From positions 145,472 to 209,471 of the forward strand of contig CAMIHP010000001.1 of assembly GCA_946222005.1 (NCBI GenBank): a stretch of DNA of 64,000 nt, written 5' to 3'. The position numbers and the translations under genes were made by a program. Below are positions 58,932-64,000 of the stretch, in pieces. Each line of letters begins with the position of its first letter. The stretch's first letter is position 1. The notes beneath the pieces are model-generated. The model did not search any database. It saw only the letters and a program-made list of their open reading frames with translations, and was not told the origin of the DNA. This DNA is from an uncultured Candidatus Saccharibacteria bacterium (GTDB lineage Bacteria > Patescibacteriota > Saccharimonadia > Saccharimonadales > Saccharimonadaceae).

Positions 58932-59447
58932 CTTTTGTTAGGAACATACTTAGCAACGCATATGTAGGAGGTTCACTTCTACTACAGGCCTCTTATCTTG
59001 ATTACTCTTTGCACAGTGCTGGGCTATATTATTTCTCACCTAGCCGGAAAATTATCACGCTACGCTCGACTATGCACTCATAACTTTTGTAATACACCAC
59101 TAACACTACCTAATTGGTGCTAGGGAGTTTCTCACTTTCTCTTACCTTCTTTACCTATATACTCTAGCAGGGCTGGTCTACAACACTCTACCTTCGCCAT
59201 CTCTCATGAACTATAACCTTCTGCTAAGCTCTATAATCTAGTCATTAAGCAGCTTGGCCTTCTACTCCCCTCTCCTTTCGTTATTACAGAAACTTCTCTA
59301 GCACGCTAGCCTCTCAGTGCTAATACTGGATAACACCCTTCTGCTACCAATAGTCACATTTTACTAAACGAAATAGAGAGCGTGTAAGGCTAGACGCTAT
59401 GAGATGCCTCAAGGCTCGCATTCTTTACCTACTAGCTACCCACACCA
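58932..59447. other. Longest non-coding stretch of the window (~500 bp)
   Basis: No open frame, tRNA or recognisable RNA fold. Pyrimidine-rich on the plus strand with many short CTCT/CTTC runs. It separates the pilin array from hsp20. Confidence 0.5.
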
Positions 59448-59472
59448 CAAAACAACCCCGCACCAGCGGGGT
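59448..59472 (-). terminator. Terminator of hsp20
   Basis: ACCCCGC / GCGGGGT with ACCA loop and a T-rich run on the minus strand. Confidence 0.8.
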
Positions 59473-59500
59473 CATCATCTCAAAGCTCGTTTTCCCTTCC

Positions 59501-60025
59501 CTACAGGATCGGGATTTTCTTGGCCTGCTCTTGCTTAACCTTCTCGAAGGTGATGGTCAGCACACCATCCTTTAGCACAGCGGTTGTCTCGTCCTCGCGC
59601 ACCGTTACGGGCAGCTCCAGCGTGCGGCTAAATTCACCCCAGTAGCACTCTTGGTTGTGCCATTTGGTGGCCACGGTGTCGTCACCACTGCTCAGGGTAC
59701 CAACGATTGTCAACAGCCCGTCATTAATCTTCACATCCAATTCCTCGCGGTTCACTCCAGCGGTGCGGGCCTTCACCACCAGCTGTGTCTCGGTCTCGTA
59801 CACATCGACTGCCAGTTGGCCAGTGTAGTCTTCCTCACTCTGGGCAGGCTCTTCGCCCCATGGCGAAGTCTGGCTCTGCTGGTTCTGGGCAGGCATTGGG
59901 TTTGCTTGAGCGTGATTCATTGGCTGGTGAGTTGGCGCAGCTGGTGCGAGCGAGTCATCACCCTCCAAAAATGCTGCCGCAAGCTCATCACCGATCAAAA
60001 GATCATCATCTTGACTCCGGGCCAT
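59501..60025 (-). CDS. Small heat-shock protein (Hsp20/alpha-crystallin)
   Basis: 174 residues from MARSQDDDLL with a GGAGGAA site. Holds unfolding proteins in soluble form. N-terminal ~70 residues are polar, Gln/Pro/Ala-rich and flexible; the alpha-crystallin domain (~75-165) has LAVDVYETETQLVVKARTAG, VKINDGLLTIVGTL, FSRTLELPVTV and the conserved VLKDGVLTITF (A/G-x-L-x-x-GVL motif); the end IPIL is the I-x-I/L anchor for oligomer formation. Confidence 0.93.
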   Translation of the reverse strand: MARSQDDDLLIGDELAAAFLEGDDSLAPAAPTHQPMNHAQANPMPAQNQQSQTSPWGEEPAQSEEDYTGQLAVDVYETETQLVVKARTAGVNREELDVKINDGLLTIVGTLSSGDDTVATKWHNQECYWGEFSRTLELPVTVREDETTAVLKDGVLTITFEKVKQEQAKKIPIL

Positions 60026-60131
60026 AATTTCCTCCACATACTTTCTTTTGCTAATGCACAAATTACCATTTCGACAACAGTCTGGATTTATTATAGCTAA
60101 TCGATGGCGTATAATCAACCGGAGAGGCCTC

Positions 60132-60812
60132 ATGAGTGTAAAAATCACAATACCGACCTATCTTGCTACCCTCCTCGCTCCGCACACCTGTTGTGGTTGC
60201 AACATCGTTGGGACACTACTCTGTGATAATTGTAAAAACGACATCATTCGCGACCCGCTCTACCGCTGCCTCGAATGTGGCCAGCCTACCCTGTCTGGCC
60301 AGTGCCAAACCTGCTCCCTACCCTATGCGGCCGCCTGGTGTGCCCTGCAGCGTGAGGGTGCGCTAGAGCGATTGATCGACCGCTATAAATTTGAGCGTGC
60401 CCAGGCAGCTCAGCACACCCTGGCGCACTTGCTTGACGCCGTCACACCGCCGCTACCAGCAAGTACCATCATTGTGCCCATCCCGACCATTCCAGCCCAT
60501 CAGCGCCAGCGCGGGTATGACCACTGCCGGTTACTAGCCCAAGCCTTTGCCCAGCTGCGTGGCCTGCCCTGCCAGCCAGTCCTCACACGCGCTCAGCACA
60601 GCGTGCAGCTGGGGAGTAGCCGTACCCAGCGCCAGCAGCAAGCCAGCCAAGCATTCGCGTGCTCATATACTCTTTCGCCAGAGGCCGCCTATTGCCTTAT
60701 CGATGATATTTCTACAACGGGTGCAACGATTCGCTATGCCGCGCGTTGCCTCCGCACTGCTGGCGCCCGGCGAGTTATTGCTGTGGTGGTGGCTCATCAG
60801 CCGTTTGGATAA
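60132..60812 (+). CDS. comF: ComF-family phosphoribosyltransferase-like protein
   Basis: 226 residues from MSVKITIPTYL with a GGAGAGG site. N-terminal zinc region with four C-x2-C-type pairs (CCGCNI, CDNC, CLECGQ, CQTC), then the PRTase domain with RQRGYDHCRLLAQAFA, QLGSSRTQRQQQASQAF and the PRPP loop CLIDDISTTGAT. ComF works with DNA uptake in naturally transformable bacteria. No other competence gene is in the window. Confidence 0.93.
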   Translation: MSVKITIPTYLATLLAPHTCCGCNIVGTLLCDNCKNDIIRDPLYRCLECGQPTLSGQCQTCSLPYAAAWCALQREGALERLIDRYKFERAQAAQHTLAHLLDAVTPPLPASTIIVPIPTIPAHQRQRGYDHCRLLAQAFAQLRGLPCQPVLTRAQHSVQLGSSRTQRQQQASQAFACSYTLSPEAAYCLIDDISTTGATIRYAARCLRTAGARRVIAVVVAHQPFG

Positions 60813-60974
60813 GCCGTTGTGGTGTTGGCCCATCTATAAATCAACATTGGAGAGAAGGAGCAATGTTTCGGCTCTGCAGAACAAGGGAGATAAGGATAAT
60901 ATCCAAGGCTTACGCAAAAGTTGGTCTCCCCCATCTTTTGCCTTGCCTTATCTCATGCTATAATAAACGAGACT

Positions 60975-61063
60975 GGAGAGATGACCGAGTGGTTGAAGGT
61001 ACCGGTCTTGAAAACCGGCGTAGGCACCCCCTACCGTGGGTTCGAATCCCACTCTCTCCGCCA
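60975..61063 (+). tRNA. tRNA-Ser (anticodon UGA)
   Basis: 89 bases. Acceptor GGAGAGA pairs with TCTCTCC, discriminator G, encoded CCA. Anticodon arm CCGGT-CTTGAAA-ACCGG gives TGA. It has the long variable arm of type II tRNAs and T arm GTGGGTTCGAATCCCAC. Confidence 0.97.
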
Positions 61064-61230
61064 TGTTGGGCTTACTCGAACCCTCGGTAGCAGGTGTGCT
61101 ACTGAGGTTATTTTATATTTAATCAAGCCGCTACACAGTCCAGACCTCAAAGGTTCACCCTTCATCTTTCCTTATCTTATTTTTCTGTCATTCTTATCCG
61201 ATGGAGTATGCCTTGAGTTCTACTCTATGC

Positions 61231-61236
61231 TATACT
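61231..61236 (+). promoter_or_regulatory. Leaderless -10 box (TATACT)
   Basis: TATACT plus AAACAT plus ATG of the PH-like membrane protein. Confidence 0.7.
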
Positions 61237-61242
61237 AAACAT

Positions 61243-61878
61243 ATGCAGCCATCGCAATTCGATCAGTCATCATCTTCAGATGCCGCCGACCCATCGCGCA
61301 CCGCTCGTGCCGATACGCAGGCCACTGATGAGCCCAACCCACCGCTCGAGATTCGCCGTGGGCCGAGTGAGACCAACAGCAATTCGTCGCAGGTTTCGCC
61401 CTTCCCCGACCCCACCGAGCCGCTCCTCATCTGGCAAGAGCGTGAGGTAAATGACACCACCCGCCCCCGTGGCTGGTATGTGATCTTTGGTGTGGTTGTG
61501 GTGGTACTCTTCGCGATTTCGATCTTTTTATTTAAGTCGTACACCTTTGCGCTGCTCATCCCCATCATGGCGGTGGCGTTGATCGTCTCGCTGCAGCGGC
61601 CAGCTGCCTTAGTAAACTACAGCGCCAGCCACGCCGAGGTGGTGGTGGGCCAGCGGACTTACTCATACGACACCTTCCGCTCTTTTAGCGTTACTGCCAA
61701 GCCCACGCAGAATTGGATCACACTCATCCCGCGCAAGCGCTTCGCTATGCCCATCGTCATGTACTTCCCCGAGGATGTGGGAGAGCAACTCGTTGATCTC
61801 ATCGCCTCTCACCTACCAATGAGCGAACGCAAGCCCGACTTACTCGAGCGGTTGATTATTTACTTGCGGCTGCAGTAG
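61243..61878 (+). CDS. Membrane protein with PH-like C-terminal domain
   Basis: 211 residues from MQPSQFDQSS. Residues 1-60 are polar and disordered (Ser, Asp, Pro). PLLIWQEREV and RPRGWYVIFG lead to two membrane helices (~80-120). Residues ~125-211 look like a small beta domain (VVVGQRTYSYDTFRSFSV, NWITLIPRKRFAMPIVMYFP, EQLVDLIASHLPM) of the bacterial PH/DUF type. Function unknown. Start set by the leaderless -10 box; upstream in-frame ATG rejected for this reason. Confidence 0.75.
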   Translation: MQPSQFDQSSSSDAADPSRTARADTQATDEPNPPLEIRRGPSETNSNSSQVSPFPDPTEPLLIWQEREVNDTTRPRGWYVIFGVVVVVLFAISIFLFKSYTFALLIPIMAVALIVSLQRPAALVNYSASHAEVVVGQRTYSYDTFRSFSVTAKPTQNWITLIPRKRFAMPIVMYFPEDVGEQLVDLIASHLPMSERKPDLLERLIIYLRLQ

Positions 61879-61919
61879 CAGTTTTGGCCACGGTATCTTG
61901 CCCTCGGCGCACCTCTGTG

Positions 61920-63986
61920 CTACAATAATAAGCGATCTGGTATCATCCAGTGCACCTTATAGTTTGGTCTGGGCAACATTTGTTTCCCAGGTATGCACTC
62001 GTAGCTCAGCTGGATAGAGCGTTGGCTTGCGGAGCCAAAGGTCGTGCGTTCGAATCGCGCCGAGTGTACCACGATAGCCTTACCCAAACCTAGGTCATGA
62101 GTAACACGGTCTGGGTTGGTTGATGAAGATGCGGAGCGCTCACCATCACTGGTGAGCGCTTCGTCGTTGCAGACGGTGTTGTTGACCGGGCAGTCCACTT
62201 GGTTGTCCCGGTTTTCTTGTGTGTTGTCCTGCAACAAGGTCGCACTGCGGCGATGTGCGACGTTGTGCATTCGTCGGCTGGTCAGCCAGTCGAAGGGCCG
62301 CCGCAGGTCGGCTGCCAGGTTGGCGTCGCTGCTTGCGTCGGCCAACAGGCGCGGTGCTGCGGCCCGCTGCAATGGCCCGTCATTCTCCCCTATCGGGCAG
62401 TCGCCAGCTGCTGCGTCGGCCATGCTTCTGTATCTGCCATCATTCGTTCCATCGTCTGGCAGGACGACTCGGCCCTCTTCATCCACCGCCGGATTGACCA
62501 GCACCCGCTCGAAGAAGACTTGGTTGAGCAGCTTCTTCAGGTGGGCAGGCGCGGCGGTGTAGAGGCGGTGGCAGTCCTCGAGGAGGTCAAGGGCCTGAGT
62601 GAGGCGCTGCCGCACCTCGGTTATGTCGGCCTGGTAGGCGGCCAGTTGGCGCTCAATATGGTCGAGCTCGCTCGTGAGCTGGGTCTGTTCCTCCCGGAGC
62701 AGCTCCAGGGGGACGGCTCCTTCGTAGTGGGCGTGCATCAAGCGGCGGCGCTTGTCCTCGATGTTGGTGCGCCTGGTGGTGAGGGAGCGGATTGTCCGAT
62801 CTTTGTCGCGCTCAAGGTGCCGTAGCTCCTCCCGGACGTACTGCTCCACCAGCTGGCGATCCTGGCTGCTGAGCTGGATCATCCGGTAGAGGTCACTCAT
62901 CCGCTCTTCGACGACGTCGATCAGGACGGCGCGGAAGGCGCAGTCGTGGGTTCGCTGCCGCCTGGCACAGATGAAGTAGGGGTAGAGGTCGCCTTTGCTG
63001 TTGCGCGTGTTCTGCACCAGCAGGCGAGCGCCACACAGGCCGCAGTACACCGTCGTTTTGAGGTGGTGGTTGTGTTGGCGTTCGCGTTCGCCGAAGCGAT
63101 GGGAGTCCAGCACCGCCTGCACCTGGCTCCAGGTTTCTTCGTCCACCAAGGGCTCATGTGCCCCGGCATACTCCACGCCTTGGAAAGAGATGACGCCCTT
63201 GTAGTAGGGGTGACGCAGCATGCGATGCAGCTGGGCACCTGTCACCACCTTGGCCGGCTTGCGGGCTGTCGGTACGGTCGTCAGCCCACGATCGTGCAGG
63301 TGCGCAGAGAGCCTCTTGGTCGTCCACTGCCCCGTCGCATACTCCGTGAAGGCCAGCCGGATGAGTGGTGCGCGCTCCTCATCCAAGGCGATGGTGCGGA
63401 TCTCTCTCCCGTTCTCGTCCCTGGCACGGACGTTGAGGTAGCCGAGCGGTGCCTTACCCAGCGTCCCACCATTCCTGGCCTTTTCTCCCATCCCCTTCAT
63501 GACCTCATTGGCGAGGTTGCGGGAGTAGAACTCGGCGATGGAGCTCATGATGCCGTGCAGCAGCATGCCACCTGGCGTCTGGTCGATGTTCTCGGATGTC
63601 GAGACCAGCCGGACGCCGGCCTCCTCGAAGGCTCGGTTGATCTCTACATCGTCCGCCCGGTTTCTCGCGAGGCGGTCGAGCTTGTGGACGATGACGTAGT
63701 CGATCCCGCCGTCTTCCTTAAGGTAGGCCAGCATCTTCTGCAGCTCGGGCCGGTTGGCAGACCTGGCCGACTCACCGCGGTCGGCAAACTCCTTAACGAC
63801 CAGCGCACCCATGGACTGAGCCTTGCGCTTGTTGGCCTCCCGCTGGGCCGGGAGGGAGAAGCCCTCCTCCGACCCGCCACGCTGAGCCTGCTCCCGGGTG
63901 GAGACGCGGATGTATGAGACGGCGCGTTTGGGGGTGAGCTGGGCCGCCATGGCGGTGAAGGGATCGGGAGCGAGTGCGTCAGGCAT
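61920..63986 (-). CDS. Large serine recombinase (site-specific integrase)
   Basis: 688 residues, AAGGAGGTG site before the ATG. Catalytic resolvase domain ~20-170: AVSYIRVSTREQAQRGG (nucleophile Ser), ADRGESARSANRPELQKML, VHKLDRLARNRAD, FSRN-like YSRNLANEVMKGM. Recombinase domain ~190-290 (APLGYL, TGAQLHRMLRHPYYKGVI), zinc ribbon (VYCGLCGARL, FICARRQRTHDC), coiled coil ~370-480 (LRHLERDKDRTIRSLTTRR). GC is clearly higher than its neighbours. From about residue 638 to 664 the frame is the antisense of tRNA-Arg (HSARFERTTFGSASQRSI), so its present C-terminus was made by integration. Confidence 0.93.
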   Translation of the reverse strand: MPDALAPDPFTAMAAQLTPKRAVSYIRVSTREQAQRGGSEEGFSLPAQREANKRKAQSMGALVVKEFADRGESARSANRPELQKMLAYLKEDGGIDYVIVHKLDRLARNRADDVEINRAFEEAGVRLVSTSENIDQTPGGMLLHGIMSSIAEFYSRNLANEVMKGMGEKARNGGTLGKAPLGYLNVRARDENGREIRTIALDEERAPLIRLAFTEYATGQWTTKRLSAHLHDRGLTTVPTARKPAKVVTGAQLHRMLRHPYYKGVISFQGVEYAGAHEPLVDEETWSQVQAVLDSHRFGERERQHNHHLKTTVYCGLCGARLLVQNTRNSKGDLYPYFICARRQRTHDCAFRAVLIDVVEERMSDLYRMIQLSSQDRQLVEQYVREELRHLERDKDRTIRSLTTRRTNIEDKRRRLMHAHYEGAVPLELLREEQTQLTSELDHIERQLAAYQADITEVRQRLTQALDLLEDCHRLYTAAPAHLKKLLNQVFFERVLVNPAVDEEGRVVLPDDGTNDGRYRSMADAAAGDCPIGENDGPLQRAAAPRLLADASSDANLAADLRRPFDWLTSRRMHNVAHRRSATLLQDNTQENRDNQVDCPVNNTVCNDEALTSDGERSASSSTNPDRVTHDLGLGKAIVVHSARFERTTFGSASQRSIQLSYECIPGKQMLPRPNYKVHWMIPDRLLL
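61995..62071 (+). tRNA. tRNA-Arg (anticodon GCG)
   Basis: 77 bases with encoded CCA. Acceptor GCACTCG pairs with CGAGTGT (G-T at the first pair), D arm AGCTCAGCTGGATAGAGC, anticodon arm TTGGC-TTGCGGA-GCCAA, T arm GCGTTCGAATCGC. The large serine recombinase gene begins directly beyond its 3' end, so this is the likely integration site. Confidence 0.95.
62135..62160. other. Perfect 10-bp dyad at the recombinase/tRNA-Arg junction
   Basis: AGCGCTCACC, loop ATCACT, GGTGAGCGCT, 64 bases beyond the tRNA-Arg end and inside the recombinase frame. It could end tRNA transcription or be a recombinase-binding dyad. Confidence 0.55.
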
Positions 63987-64000
63987 GGTGCACCTCCTTG

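Noticed and set aside
58932..59447. Hidden stable RNA (tmRNA, RNase P RNA or SRP RNA)
   Set aside because: None of the conserved cores of these RNAs could be recognised.
62946..63917. 323-codon frame antisense to the recombinase
   Set aside because: High-GC shadow of a clear serine recombinase; no motif or ribosome site.
1..64000. CRISPR array
   Set aside because: No run of regularly spaced repeats with unique spacers was seen.

Overview
The window reads as chromosomal DNA of a Candidatus Saccharibacteria (TM7) or closely related CPR/Patescibacteria bacterium with a mid-GC genome. The reasons are the compact gene set in short overlapping operons, the standard code with TGA as stop, many leaderless promoters (a TATACT-like -10 box six or seven bases before the ATG), a VirB6-like protein beside a run of VirB2-like pilins, WhiB-like proteins, and many short proteins with a Pro/Gln-rich tail and one membrane anchor. 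This placement is inference; no rRNA gene is present to confirm it.

Layout. 1-7.6 kb: a frameshifted methyltransferase, a coiled-coil protein, a family-4-type uracil-DNA glycosylase without its usual cluster ligands, a PadR/ABC ATPase/FtsX-permease operon with an apparent operator, and a membrane-anchored protein. 7.6-25.7 kb: PNPase, a spherulin-4-type surface hydrolase, rpsO, an aldose epimerase, truB, a decayed DHH protein, rpsT, an operon of a HAD phosphatase, a membrane protein, mutM and holA, and several unassigned soluble proteins. 25.8-39.7 kb: polA, an anchored GH16 glucanase, two WhiB-like genes (one with two WhiB modules), a P-loop kinase, dnaG-rpoD, orn-corA and mscL. 39.7-48.8 kb: argS with a small downstream ORF, pyrG, a 76-residue protein ending in CEGCQ, a PPOX-fold protein, and nrdA-orf120-nrdB flanked by inverted copies of a 105-bp hairpin element. 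48.8-52.9 kb: a membrane spermidine-synthase-like fusion, a two-gene ABC-2 exporter and a lipoprotein. 52.9-58.9 kb: a 996-residue VirB6-like protein facing six tandem VirB2/TrbC-like genes. 59-64 kb: Hsp20, ComF, tRNA-Ser, a PH-like membrane protein, tRNA-Arg, and a GC-rich large serine recombinase whose reading frame runs through the tRNA-Arg gene in antisense.

How the genes fit together. Replication and repair (polA, dnaG, holA, mutM, udg), RNA turnover (pnp, orn), translation (argS, truB, S15, S20, tRNAs) and nucleotide supply (pyrG, nrdAB) are the conserved core. The surface part (two anchored glycoside hydrolases, pilin array, VirB6-like protein, Pro/Gln-tailed membrane proteins, lipoprotein, exporters) fits an epibiont that attaches to and feeds on another cell. 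The most notable items are the six-gene pilin array, the ribonucleotide reductase with a Phe-type small subunit and a tail-less large subunit beside a small CEGCQ protein, the hairpin elements around it, and the tandem-WhiB protein.
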